From NCBI GenBank assembly GCA_900208305.1, contig OAPG01000011.1:310001-374000 (forward strand): DNA of 64,000 bases. Reading direction: 5' to 3'. Source of the DNA: Melanopsichium pennsylvanicum (taxonomy: Eukaryota; Basidiomycota; Ustilaginomycetes; Ustilaginales). Made by a program: the position numbers and the translations under genes. Each line of letters begins with the position of its first letter. Positions within the stretch are counted from its first letter, which is position 1. Below are positions 1 through 11,520 of the stretch, piece after piece. Below the pieces are notes generated by a model. The model was not told the origin of the DNA and ran no database searches. It saw only the letters and a program-made list of their open reading frames with translations.

Positions 1-648
1 CCCTGCTTAGCTCCCCCCTTTCGCTACCTACATCCCTCGAATGGGTCGAACGGGTTCGCTCTTCGTGTTCAAAACACATTGGTCATTACAAACGAAAAAC
101 GAAGAAGCTCAAAGCTGACCAATCTATCATGCTCTCTCTCTTTTGTTTGTTTGTTTGGTTACTCTTCGTGATCATTTGTAAAACCTTGGCTATTACCAAA
201 CATGTACCCAGTCAGTTTATATTGTATTATTGTAACTCGATTCATTTTACTATTCTTGGAGAGATCAAAACTTAAAAATAAATAAATAGATGAATTTTTT
301 CGGAATCACGGTTTTCTTATACAGTAAAAATAAAAATCTCTTTGTTTTAAAAAAAAACCTTTGTAAGTGTTCGAATGTGTAAAACATACACATACTCTTT
401 CTTTTCATGTTTTTTGGGATGTAAAACACAACTATGTGAATATGGGATTGAACCAGATCAACCACCACCACAAAAAAAAAAAGTGGTGTGCAAATTCTCG
501 TTCATTTTTTTTTTTGGAAAAGAAAAAAAAAGAAAATTGGCAATAAATTACGGTACAAGTACAAAAAAGTGAACAGTTGCTTCTTCTTTTTTATTATTAT
601 TATTTATTATTATTATTTTTATTATTTTTAAAATATACACTATCGTCT
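1..648. other. Non-coding left edge and 3' flank
   Basis: No convincing gene is visible. From about 240 onward the sequence is very AT-rich, with A and T runs and an ATT-type repeat (about 590-640). That repeat lies directly after the stop codon of the minus-strand gene and is probably its 3' untranslated and polyadenylation region. Short ORFs here are composed of low-complexity sequence and have no supporting features. Confidence 0.6.
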
Positions 649-3248
649 CTAATAAGGCCATGGCTGTCGATTCTGAGCCGGCCCAGCACCAGCACCAGCA
701 CCAGCAGGAGAAGGTTGATCAGGTGCATAATTTGCTGCAACAACAATAGAAGCACGGTTGTTCTGTGCGAATGGATCGTGTTGCGAAAACGATAGATAGT
801 GTTGTTGCTGTTGATCATGGTATATCCCATCCTGCTGCTGTTGTGCGTTTACTAAAGCAGAAGGAGGCGAAGGTGGTGTGAGTGCAGGTGCATAATTGCT
901 AATACCATACGCCATCTGGTACGATTCATGTAGCGGATACTGGGAACGCCCCGGGTGAGTAGGATATGCATAAGCATCTTGATACGATCGCTGCTGCTGC
1001 TGTCTTGAACCATCATACCCATCGTATTCCAAACCGTAGCTAGGACGAGGCAGATAGTCACCATATGACTGCTGCTGCTGCTGCTGCTGCTGCACTTGGT
1101 TCGGTGGTAGAGGAGGTGGATGACGATAGCCATATTCGCCCCTTTCCCTTTGCGGATGATCAGGCACACTGCTCAAGTGGGGCTTGGCACCCGTCCCCTC
1201 TCTGTTGTTCCTCTCGTGCGACCCAGTTGATCCTTCCTGCTGCTTGGTATGGCCGTTTATGTATCTACTTTGGTCATGGTCAAGCCGCTGCTGCTTCTGA
1301 TCTTCTAGATCGTGGTGCATCGCAAAATGTCCTTGCCCATCTTCGTCGCCGGCACCATCGACCATTTCGTCCTGTTGAACCCTGCCTTTCTTCCATAATC
1401 TCGCGCCAGGTGGCGGTGGCCTCTTCTTTCGCTTTCTCCCATTCTCGCTTCTCTTTCCTCCTCCTTCTTTCACCCAGCCAGCTTCTGGACTTGCTGCACG
1501 ACTCTGAACGCCCGATCGAGATGCAGAATTTTGCGCGCCCGGTACCGCATCTGCAGTATCTTGCAGTCTGTGAGCCATTCGCATCTGACGAGCCCACAGA
1601 GATTCTTCACCATCGTCGTCAGAATCCGAAGCAGCCTCAGAATTGCGCAGCGCGCCAACTTCTGACAGGGCGTGATTGTCAAAGTCAAAGGTGCGGTGCT
1701 CGGAAGTGAGATCGACGACGAGATTGGTAGTGATTGGGCTAACGACGGGCGTGCTGTAGGCCGATGTGAACGAGGGAAGCGACGAGATGCCGGATGATGA
1801 AGAGCACGCCGATGAGTCTGAAGAGTATTCTTCTTCTTCTTCCTCGGAGTCAGAGTAGTAAGATGAGGCTGACGCTTCCGCGTCTACTGCGTTTGCCATA
1901 TCGACTACATCGGTTGCTCCTACGTAGTCCTGAACAACAACAGTCTCAATGTTCTCCTTTTCTACCGACTCTGCAACATGCGCGTTTTGTGCAGACTGCT
2001 TCTCGCGCGTCCTCTGAGTGCGCAATGCGTCGCGCATGTTTCGAATGTCGGCACGAACCAGAGGATCATCTTGCTCCGCATACTTGACACCGCTGACAAA
2101 CTTTCCAAATCGTCTATACAACTCCACCATCTGCTTGTCTCCCGACGCATCCACACTTTCTGGCAAGTAAATGTCCTTTGTGAGCCTAGCCAAGCCTCTT
2201 GTCTTGCTGCGGTGAACAGCCACCAAATCCAACTCCATCTCTGCGTCCCATTTCCTTTGTCTCATTTGTTTCATTCCACTTCTGTATAGCTGCGCTTTGT
2301 CGTCTACGTATTGACTCCATGTCAACTTACGGTCGCACGTCCAAATGCGATCGATTTCGGCTTTTCGCATCTCCAACTGCAGCCTCAACTGAGACAATTC
2401 TCCAGCTCGCCATTCATCAATGACCTCATCAAAGCTCGACAGGTAAGGTACAGCTTGAAAAAGATGTTGATTGGTTTGCTGATTTTGCAGATACTCGTCT
2501 TCTTCCTGGTCAAAGAGCTCCTGTGTATTGAGCGTGGAGAGTGGATCGAGATTTGCAGGACTGAACTTGAGAAATGCCTCGAGGCGCTCTGTCTCTGTCG
2601 GTCTTGACGAAGCTGGTGTGGAGGATTGAGGTGATGAAGGACCGGGAAGCATTTCCAAGTCGAACGCTGCCAATTGTGCGATTTGCGTCAACCTGTCGAG
2701 CTGAGTGGTATCCAACTTTGGAATGGCAGCAGCGCAGGCGGAAAGAAATTGGGAAGCTGACTCGTCTTGCTCTGTCCACTCGTGTATGGACATGGGCAGG
2801 ACTGATGCGGGTGGGGGCGGAGTAAGATTGGGCTCTGGTGAGGGCAAGTAGGGTTTTGATGGACGACTTGGAGGACCATCCATGAGGGCGGAGATGGACA
2901 TGATGTTAGCACGTGCGGGTCGGAAGACGGGTGACATGGGTTGGTCTGCGTCCGACTCATGGGGTTTTGGCTCTGTCCAGTTTGGGTAGGAAGTGGGTGA
3001 TGAAGGATGGGGACGAGAGCCGGGTGGTGGGTAGGATGAGTAGGATTGGGGAAAGTCATTGTGGACTGGTCTGAAGCTTTGGGCTAGTGCTACTTCTGGT
3101 GAAGATTCTGGAGAGTAGGGCAGTTTAGGCTGCTTCTGCGGTTCGAGGTGCGAAAGCTGAGGGGATTGTAGAGGCTCGGTTTTTACGATGATGTGCTGCT
3201 GATTTGTGGACGTGCTGGTGGCGAGTGCGGATGTTTGGTTATGCTGCT

Positions 3249-3279
<31 letters not shown>

Positions 3280-4776
3280 ATGATGATAATGATGATGATG
3301 AGCTGGCGTGTTGGCGCGGCTTGAGTTGGTAGAAGTACCTGGGAGTGCACTGGCGGCGGAGGGAAGCTTGGCATCATCTTGGTCAGGCGGAGAGGTTGCG
3401 AAATGAGCCTGCAGCTCTTGGAGAGATTTGTGCGGCACCATGTCGAGGTGAGCTTGAAGCTGGTACGAGATGATGCAAAGCTGACGGTAGAGGCTGCGTA
3501 GTAAAGAAGAGGAGAGTGCTCAAGTGTCAATTTTTATGGGCCGTATGTGTGCATAAATGGGTAAGGCGTTGTAGGCTACTTACTTTACTTTGGCTTGATT
3601 GTCGGGTGCATCTGGATCTGATTGCTTGGTCTTAGTTTTGAGATTGTTGCGTTTGAGTCTTGTATTTGCGCGATCGAGCGGAGGGCGAATAGCTCTTGCA
3701 CCTGATCTTGTTCGACGGTCTGTTTCGTTCGCATTCATTACGAGGTTCTCGAGGAAAGGGGAGAAGCCAAAGAGAGCGAGGTTAGGCATGTTGGGAGTGT
3801 GGGAAGCACTGGCGGTGACGGTGTTAGCGACCCTTGCGGACCTTCGACGATCATTTTGTTCGAGACTAGGCAAAGCTGACATCGAGGCACTTGGGGTAGC
3901 GTGATTACGTTGGCGCTTTTGTCGCTTGGCACGACCCGAAGGAGTTCTGGTAGGGGTGGTGGCACGAGAAGAAGCGGCAGTCACATCGACAGAATCTTGG
4001 CCAACACCAAGCAAAAGCGATGATGGGAGAGGGGTAGTCGCGGCGGTACGAGAAGGAATGGAACCTGGACGCGGACTCTGAACGGCGGGTGGCTTGTTTG
4101 TTTTGGGTTGAATGGCAGACAAGAGGTGGGCAGCAGCTGCGATGGGTATTGAAGAGCCATTGTCATTGTGTTGCGGTATAGTGGAGAGTGCTTGGGATGC
4201 GAGTTGTAGTGTGTTGATGGTTGATGTTGGCTCGGGTGTGTGTGCATTGGGGCTAGTTTGCGTGGATGGTGAAATTGAGGGAAGCGCGCTAGTGTGGGAG
4301 AGCCAAGTGGAATATGTATTCGGCTGTTGTTCTTGTGTGGTTTGTGGTAGTGGTTGTGGTTGTGGTAGTGGTTGTGGTTGTGGTTGTGGTTGTGATTGCG
4401 ACGGCGTATGTGATGGTGTCAATATTAAAGAGGTATTCGTTTGGGCAGCATTGTTTGATGAGATTGGAGTGGGATGTGTTGAGAGCGATGACGGATCGAG
4501 ATGACGCGACTCGGGCGCCACGTCCGACATTGTGTTGGAAGCGTGGTCAGTTGCACCATGAGAGTGTGACGATGACGAGAACGCAGAGACGAATGTGGAG
4601 GGTGGATGGGTTAGGAACGATGATTGTGATGGTAATGACGATGCTTGAGCCTCATTTGTATGAATATGTTCTGCAGTGTGCAGTTGAGTTGGCGAGGAAG
4701 CCGAGTGAATTAATCTTGTTGGTTGAGATGATGGAGTAGGAGGATTTTCTGACGTTGAAGTGATAGCTGAGTGCAT
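649..4776 (-). CDS. Large low-complexity nuclear-type protein of unknown function, two exons
   Basis: I do not recognise the family. Two long same-strand ORFs are joined by one 90-bp intron. Exon 1 runs 4776-3584 and ends before a GTAAGT donor. Exon 2 starts at 3493 after a CGCAG acceptor and runs to the TAG at 649. The junction keeps frame and adds a hydrophobic stretch (NLYRQLCIISYQLQAHLD) just before the Met that would otherwise look like a start, giving 1345 residues. The N-terminal third is Ser/Thr/Pro/Gln-rich with a QPQPQP run. The second exon has poly-His/poly-Gln tracts, a charged helical region encoded around 2150-2450, an acidic Ser/Glu block, a basic nuclear-localisation-like cluster (GRKRKKRPPPPGARLWKKGR, encoded near 1385-1445) and more polyQ. 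Composition suggests a chromatin or transcription factor scaffold, but this is inference only. It is divergent from the downstream dehydrogenase gene. Confidence 0.8.
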
Positions 4777-5793
4777 CCGAGGAAATTATTTCCAATTTGG
4801 CGACAAAGAACAACAGTGTTGTATATTTAATGTACTGTATTGTGTATTGTGTATTGTGTATAACGTGGATTAATTAATAATATTTTTAATTAATTTATTC
4901 TTCGTCAGCTGTTCTATACAAAGCGAAGCCGCGATTTCGAAATGCAATTCTGAATTGAATAGCTGATTGACTGCGAAATTGGTGCAGTCGTTCCGAACCA
5001 AAAATGAAAGGCGGATGCAGAAAGAACCAAGCCAAAGAGTGGAGAAGAGACAGATCGAAGCAAGGGAATGATGATGGTGAGCGGATCAGGTTAAGCTAAT
5101 TCGTGATTAGGTTAGGAGGGTGGTGGTGGTGGTGGTGGTGGTGTCGAGAGGACAGAAGTTCAACATCCGCATCGGAAGCATGCATCCCACCACCAAGGAT
5201 TACACGGCTAATTGAGAATAGACATTTGCAGCTGTGTGGTCGCTTTGTGCTCTCTCTCTCTCTCTGTCTCTCTCTCTCTCTGTCTCTTTCCCCTAAAATT
5301 GCAATTTCTGGTATTTGACTGAATGAGACATGGAAACAACGCTGACACAGTGCAACACCAAATCATGTCACAAAAGTGATGCTTCCATGTGGCTGTTTTA
5401 CTCTTGATCATCTCACGTGGCAAAGCCCATCTCAGATAATATCTCTTCTTCTTTTAATGATATCGGCGATTTCATTTGTAATACTTTAACAACCGAAAAG
5501 TGTTCAGATTATTGGCTTCGGCAACTTGACCGGCGATGTTACTCCAGCTTTTTAATTTGAAATCAATCTAACACTTTCTGTCCGTCTTCAATTATGGTCG
5601 GTGATTTTACCCCACAGTTTACGTCAAAATAATGTCACATTTGTTGTGTGTGTCGGTTCTATAGTATCACTTTCCTGTATGTCTCATCAGATGGCTATGC
5701 CGACGACTTTGCTCCTGCTTAGATTCCCTTGGCCTCCTCCTCTCTCGACTATAGGCATCATCTCGCTCCACCTGGCTTTCATCCACCCATAAA
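4777..5793. other. Divergent intergenic region with GGT and CT repeats
   Basis: This is the spacer between the divergent unknown gene and the dehydrogenase gene. It contains an AT-rich stretch just upstream of the minus-strand start (4830-4910), a GGT triplet run (about 5118-5142) and a CT-rich microsatellite (about 5251-5288). No gene is supported. It probably holds both promoters. Confidence 0.5.
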
Positions 5794-7176
5794 ATGTCTT
5801 TTGCAAATTTTGCAAAGTCGCTTCCTCCCTCCCTCAGCCTAGTTGGTCGCACTGCTCTCATCACCGGTTCCTCATCTGGCATTGGCCGTCAAACAGCTCT
5901 CCATCTTGCTCGAGCTGGTGCTACCGTCCTTTGCACAGATCTCGTGAGTAGCTCACAAACCAACTACCCTTTCTGCACCTCTGACATACCCGCTGACCAT
6001 CAAATTATTCGCTTTCTAACAGCAACCCGAACCGCTTGGCGCCAATCAGCTCAAATCTCAAGGTTTGCCCCACGTACCCACTCATGAGCGTGAGTCTGCC
6101 TTTCTATGCCCTGATTCAGTCAATACACACACATCAATGGCTCACTTGACTTTCTTTAATACCTCTTCTCTCCCTTGTATCTTGTGTACATACAGTCATC
6201 AACACTCTTGGTGGCAATGCTGACTTTCAGCATCTCAACGTTTCTTCTGAGTCCGACTTCAACGCAGCCATCGCCAAAAGTGTCAAGTTTGGCAACGGAC
6301 GCTTGGACATGTAAGCTTCTTCTACCATCCTTTGCCTCCTCTTTTTATCCTACCACTCTACTGACCATCTTGCCATTGCTATCACAATTCTTCAAAATCC
6401 AGTCTCGTCAACAATGCAGGCATCACAGCATTCAGCGGAGGCATTGAGCACGAATCCATCGAAACGCTTGAGAACATGATGCAGATCAATATCAAAGGAG
6501 TTTGGCTTGGCACCAAGCTTGCAATCCAACAGATGATGACTCAGGAACCCAGGGCTTTCCCAGCCGATCTGGAAGAAGATCTTGATTCCTTCGACCATGC
6601 TTCCAAAACCGTACCTCTACGTCCCACGTATTCGGAACAACACGTTTCGCCCAATCCCACTGTTGGCAGGCGACAAGGTGATAAAGGAGCACGAGGTTCT
6701 CGTGGATCAATTATTCAGATCGCAAGTATTCATGGATTGATCGGTGGACCAAGCGAGCCTGCTTATTGTGCATCAAAGGGTGCTGTGGTCAACCTTACTA
6801 GGCAGGTAGCGTGTGATTATGCACCGCATAGAATCAACGTCAATGCCATCTCACCCGGTTATTTGGCGGGTACAGCTATGGTCGCTAACATCAGTCCCGA
6901 GATCGCTGATATGAGGCGTACGTACTGGCCTCATCAAGGAAGTGCTAGAGATGTCGCCAATGGTGTCATGTAGGTGTGATATCCCAATTGTTTCATCAAC
7001 CGAATTGGTAGGGCGAGGGCAAACGGGGGAATGCGATCAGTTTCAAGAGCGGGCTGACTTTCAAAACTTTGGTTCATATTCGTGGTCAAATGCTTTTTAA
7101 CAGGTTCTTTGCAAGAGACGCCCCTTGGTGTACAGGAAGCATCCTTCCAATCGATGGCGGTACCACTGCCCGCTAA
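5794..7176 (+). CDS. Short-chain dehydrogenase/reductase, five exons
   Basis: This is a classical SDR-family NAD(P)-dependent oxidoreductase whose substrate cannot be predicted. Exons are 5794-5943, 6023-6089, 6196-6310, 6403-6969 and 7104-7176. All junctions keep frame, giving 323 residues. Visible motifs are the Rossmann glycine motif TGSSSGIG (residues about 24-31), NNAG (about 114-117), the catalytic serine region QIASIHG, and the YCASK catalytic Tyr232/Lys236. The end (SILPIDGGTT) is typical of the family. An insertion of roughly 45 residues, rich in charged residues and Gly, lies between the NNAG helix and the catalytic serine strand, making the protein longer than the usual 250-280. 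The last exon is small and would be missed by a single-ORF view. No signal peptide or peroxisomal tail is seen, so a cytosolic location is likely. Confidence 0.9.
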
Positions 7177-7479
7177 GACCTCTCCCCCCCCCCTTGTTTT
7201 TTTATATCTACCCTTTCACCCACATGACGCACACACACACACACACACAAACATGCGCGCGCGCGAACAAACGACGCAAACTGCTTGACCACCAGCAGCA
7301 AATTACTGTCACTCACCTTGTACAATGCACACCTTTCACCACCAGCAGCACACAAGAAAGAAAAACCTACACTCTATTTGAACCTGATTTAATCTGAGTT
7401 CGATATACGTTTTTTCTGAGCTTGCTTGCTTGCTTGCTTTTTTTTTTTTTTTTGTTGTTGTTGTCTAACAATTTTTTTT
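7177..7479. repeat. Convergent spacer with poly-C, (CA)n and poly-T tracts
   Basis: This short convergent intergenic stretch contains a C10 run (7184-7193), a CA microsatellite (about 7227-7249), a CG/GC alternation (7255-7264), tandem TTGC units (about 7422-7437) and a long T run (7438-7453). It probably contains the 3' ends of both flanking transcripts. No gene is seen. Confidence 0.6.
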
Positions 7480-9942
7480 TTATTGAGTGTTTCCAGTGCC
7501 CCAATTGGCTAAACCGGCAAGACCGACGCCTACGGGCATATCACCACCACCACTTATAACTGTGTGTCCTCTTTGCTGCTGCTGCTGCTGCTGCTGCTGT
7601 TGTTGTTGTTGTTGTTGATGGTTGAAATCTGACATACCAGCAGGAGGGGCGAAAGCGGTGATTGGAATATTTTGACCCATCAATGTCATCATATTTTGGA
7701 TTCCTGGTGTTGTTGTTGTTGTTGTTGTTGGTGTTGTTGCAAAGTTGATATTTGCACCAAATTGACCTGGTATACCACCACCACCTGCTCCTGCTGTTGC
7801 TGTTGCAGTTATACTCTGTTGCATTGCAGCCAAAGCTGCAGCTGTATTCTGTGAATTATTTGATTGATTTGAAAATCCAACCATTGGTAATCCAAACCCT
7901 CCTCCACCAACGAGCGAAGCATTGGTGTTATTCATCATACCAAATTGCTGCATTGAGGTTGGTCCTGACTGTTGACCATTATTAAACATGCCTGCCATGG
8001 CAGCAGCTTGTGCTTGAACCATCTGTTGTTGTTGAGGTGTGAGTTGCTGCATTGCTTGCATCGCCGCTTGTGCTTGTGCTTGTGCCTGCACTTGTTGCTG
8101 TTGTTGCTGTTGTTGTTGTTGTTGTGATTGTGATTGTGATTGTGATTGTGATTGTGGTTGGGACGGAATGGATCGATGCGCAGGCGTAGGTGTCGATTGT
8201 ACACTTGGTGTAGCGCTGACATTGTTCAGAATCGGAGTATTTGGAAACACTGATATTGGCTCTATTGATGCTCCATTCGCTCCACCATTTGCGTTGGCAG
8301 TGGTTTTCGAAGCTTTACCAGAAGTCTTCTTCTTGCCAGTGCTGGCAGGTGCTGCAGCTAAAGTTGTAGCAACCGGCTTCTTCCCTGCCGTCTTTTTGGG
8401 ACTGTTCTTCTTCTCCTTCTCAGGACTATCAGGCTCACTACCATTAGCCCCACCCATCTTCTTTGAACAATTCTGACTTGTAGCAGCAGCCGCGGCTTCT
8501 TCCTTGGCCTTTTTCTTACTTTTACCTTTTCCTCCCTTCACACCAGCTGCAGCCGAAGCCTCCTTCTCCTTCTTCTCCTTCTCTTCCTTCTCTGCTTTCT
8601 CTTTCTCCTCCTTTTCCCGCTTCTCTTTCTCTTCACGCTCCTTCTTGGTAAGCTTCTTCTTGGGCTTCTTGGCAGCAGTAGCAACTGCTGCTGACGCGGC
8701 AGCCTCTTCTTCCGCCTTTTTCTTGGCTTCTGCTGCTGCTGCTGCTGCAGCTTCAGCCTCCTCTTTCACTCGTTGAGCCTTCTTCTTTTTCTTGGAAGCA
8801 GGCTTTTTCGTCGTGCTCGTGTCTGGTGCTGTTGCATCCTCCTTGTCTGTAGCAGGTTTGGACGATTCTTTACCGCCCTTCGCTGCCGTCGCAGGTAAAC
8901 CATTCGAGCCAGTCGGAGGAGGAGGAATGCCACCACCAGGAGCACCAGCCAACGCAGCATTTCGTCCAAGCCTCCAACTTTCGATAAATCCCATCCTCCC
9001 GAAAGTTGGTACAAACGCCGTTGCCGCCGCTTTGTTCTCCACCAGCTCCACTCCACCCACAACCGGCCCTACTACACCGGGTGCAGAAACGTTTCTGTAA
9101 CCGTGTTGCATCAGACGCATGATCTTTTCCCTTCTGACTCTATTCGCTTCGTCCTTCTCCATCTCAATGCTGTTGGCGCCTCTCTTCTTCGCAGACCTGT
9201 AGGGAGATTCGCTGCTAGGGTTGTATCCAGAAGGCAGCGCGGTGGAGGATAACATGAGGTTTGCTATGCGTGTGGCCTGCGGATCGGGTGTCAGACAGAG
9301 AGGAGGTGCGGTCAGGGACAAAATCTTGGCCTCGACTTCCAACGCTTCCGTGTCAGTCCACATGGCGCCAGAGAGAGTGTCGAGCATCTTAATGTCTGCC
9401 CACAATGTTTCTGATGTCGGATGCAGCACTATGCGGTATATTTCTACACCTCCAACACCACTAGTCCTCGGATCTGACAAACTGTTGCCTGGTCCTCCGA
9501 GCAACTTTCTCGCTCCATATCGACCCCCTTCCTGTAGGTAAAATAGGCTGGAAGTCAATCCATTCTCCTCGTGCACCAAGCTCGAAACTGCGTCCCTGAG
9601 TCCGGCTCTGGTCATATCGCGCAGCTCCCTCGGCCCTAAATCAGATGCGTTAGCGTTCGCATGAGATCTATGGTCGTGAACATCCACCAGCAAACATCCT
9701 TCGAAAAATTGTACGCCGCTTTCGGTCAACACATCTATGAGATCCGCAGGAACCTTTTGATCCCTAATATATCCCAGAAAGGCTTTTACTGGCGAATCGA
9801 AGAGGAACATGCCATTTTGTCGTTCGAACCGAAAATGATTGTTGTGAAGGTGAAGGATGAGCGATGGTTTGTCCTTGCGATGCCTGCGAAGGATTTGACG
9901 CGTGGTTCGGGAGGTGTTGTACACGCTTGCTGTAGTTGCCAT
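7480..9942 (-). CDS. SPT20: SAGA complex subunit Spt20
   Basis: Spt20 is a structural subunit of the SAGA histone acetyltransferase coactivator in the nucleus. The conserved Spt20 domain occupies roughly residues 20-220 and includes LHNNHFRFERQNG and the family signature FFEGCLLVDVHDHR. I start at the ATG at 9942 (MATTASVYN, 820 residues) because the open frame upstream has no in-frame ATG. A second, out-of-frame ATG lies a few bases upstream and could act as an overlapping uORF. The middle is a Lys/Glu/Ala-rich coiled region (about 8480-8800). The C-terminal half is low complexity with two polyQ tracts (near 8096-8125 and 7569-7618), alternating Gln-Ser and Gln-Ala runs, and an Asn/Gly/Thr-rich tail, as is common in fungal transcription coactivators. 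It is divergent from the NDPK gene. Confidence 0.88.
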   Translation of the reverse strand: MATTASVYNTSRTTRQILRRHRKDKPSLILHLHNNHFRFERQNGMFLFDSPVKAFLGYIRDQKVPADLIDVLTESGVQFFEGCLLVDVHDHRSHANANASDLGPRELRDMTRAGLRDAVSSLVHEENGLTSSLFYLQEGGRYGARKLLGGPGNSLSDPRTSGVGGVEIYRIVLHPTSETLWADIKMLDTLSGAMWTDTEALEVEAKILSLTAPPLCLTPDPQATRIANLMLSSTALPSGYNPSSESPYRSAKKRGANSIEMEKDEANRVRREKIMRLMQHGYRNVSAPGVVGPVVGGVELVENKAAATAFVPTFGRMGFIESWRLGRNAALAGAPGGGIPPPPTGSNGLPATAAKGGKESSKPATDKEDATAPDTSTTKKPASKKKKKAQRVKEEAEAAAAAAAEAKKKAEEEAAASAAVATAAKKPKKKLTKKEREEKEKREKEEKEKAEKEEKEKKEKEASAAAGVKGGKGKSKKKAKEEAAAAATSQNCSKKMGGANGSEPDSPEKEKKNSPKKTAGKKPVATTLAAAPASTGKKKTSGKASKTTANANGGANGASIEPISVFPNTPILNNVSATPSVQSTPTPAHRSIPSQPQSQSQSQSQSQQQQQQQQQQQVQAQAQAQAAMQAMQQLTPQQQQMVQAQAAAMAGMFNNGQQSGPTSMQQFGMMNNTNASLVGGGGFGLPMVGFSNQSNNSQNTAAALAAMQQSITATATAGAGGGGIPGQFGANINFATTPTTTTTTTPGIQNMMTLMGQNIPITAFAPPAGMSDFNHQQQQQQQQQQQQQQQRGHTVISGGGDMPVGVGLAGLANWGTGNTQ

Positions 9943-10528
9943 GATGCATTGACTTGGGAGGCGCGAAAAGCACCTGCGCACAACTTTTCTGAGCCGTTCG
10001 CTAACCAGTGAATATTTTGCGTCGTCAATGTGTGGCTTATTTTGCTCTGTGCCAAGATCGAGAGAGTATGCGCTGATCCGAGACGTGCGTTACAAAATGC
10101 AGACACGAAAGCACCCCAAGAAGCCGGCGATGGACTCGGAAACTCTGCAGCGAGTAGGAATGCCAAAAACGTCAGCCAAGTCGCAAATTGTTGAGCGTTA
10201 CAGCGCTGAGAAGGTCTCGAGGAGCGGAATGTGAGAATCCGATGTTTGCGGGGAGAAGGTCAGGGATGATAATGAATGATGGATGAATTGACAATCTGCA
10301 GGAACAGCCTCGAGGTTACACTCAGTATCGCCGTGGGCATTCAATCGCGTTTCCGACAGCCGAGAATTCGGCACTATTATGTAATCTATTGTCATAACCT
10401 CGCCTTGTGCCTCCACCTGTTGCACTCGCATGTTGATGCTCTCAACCTCAACTTCTCTGGACAAGCATCTGAGAGTACGATTACCACCACCCTTTTTGGC
10501 ATCAAGTTGAGCAGCGGTCAGAGACAAC
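9943..10528. other. Divergent promoter region, SPT20 / NDPK
   Basis: This 586-bp spacer separates two divergent starts and should hold both promoters and 5' leaders. ORFs here are short, overlap on both strands and show no domain. No repeat or RNA gene is seen. Confidence 0.5.
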
Positions 10529-11355
10529 ATGTCAAGAGTAGCGAACTTCTCCATTCGATGTTTGTGCAATGTCGTCAACAGCACCGCTTGTGGCTCCGGT
10601 TCATCATCAAGGCTCCTGAAGAGCGTACCATTCCATCAAAGAACGGTACCAGAACCCCGCGATCAAAAATTAATCCCATCGTCGAGCAGAACAATAACAA
10701 CTGCTTTCAAAGATCGCCCCGAACTTCAGCTGACACTTGCTCTGATCAAACCTTCGGTATGCGCCTATCAACCCGACGTTTCAGCGATCCTCAAAGAGAT
10801 CAAGCAATCTGGACTCAACGTAAGCTCGTTCATCCCTTCACTTTTGCTCTCTTCTTGTCTTCTCCACCTTTTTCTTTATGCCTTTCATATTTATACTTGA
10901 CCATCGAAGCCTACTGCCCAAAACTCATTCTCTTTTAATGATGGAACTAAACACAGGTCGCTCGAAGCAAACGACTATTCTGGACATCTCAAGAGGCACA
11001 TGAATTCTATGCCGAGCATCGAGGTCGATTCTACTACGATCGACTCATACTAGGAATGATTTCAGGTCCCTCCCTAGCCTTAGCCCTGTACGGTCCTGAT
11101 GCAATCCAAAAATGGAGATCCATGCTCGGACCCACCAAAGCATACAAGTCCAAATGGCAACATCCAGCATGTCTCAGAGCAAGATACGGTCTAGGAGATA
11201 CGCGAAATGGTTTTCATGGAAGTGACTCCGACCACAGCGCAATAAGAGAGCTCAGTTTGGTGTTTGATGGCTGGGACACACAATGGTGGTTGGACAGGGA
11301 GCAAGGCAAATTACCTGTGGATGATGGGGGAAAGCTGAATCCACTCGGATTCTAG
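10529..11355 (+). CDS. NME6: NME6-type nucleoside diphosphate kinase, probably mitochondrial
   Basis: The enzyme transfers the gamma-phosphate of ATP to nucleoside diphosphates through a phosphohistidine. Exons are 10529-10819 and 10957-11355, with a 137-bp intron (donor GTAAGC), giving 229 residues. The NDPK fold starts with LALIKP (Lys74) and contains the active-site signature RNGFHGSDS with His184. The GRFYYDRL and ALYGPDAIQKWRSMLGPT segments resemble the NME6 branch rather than the short cytosolic NDPKs. The first 60 residues are rich in Arg/Ser with few acidic residues and resemble a mitochondrial presequence. The bulk cytosolic NDPK is presumably encoded elsewhere. The start at 10529 is the only in-frame ATG giving such a leader. 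Confidence 0.88.
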
Positions 11356-11520
11356 ATTTTGGGGCCGAATGATGAGCTAAGCTTCTTCTGAGTCACTTTC
11401 GTGTTCACAACTCTTATGATACCATCATGTAGAAGTCCAGATTACATTAACAGACACGTGTGCAAAGACGATCGTGAACAATGACTCGAATACACCATAT
11501 GATTACACTTGGTCCACATT

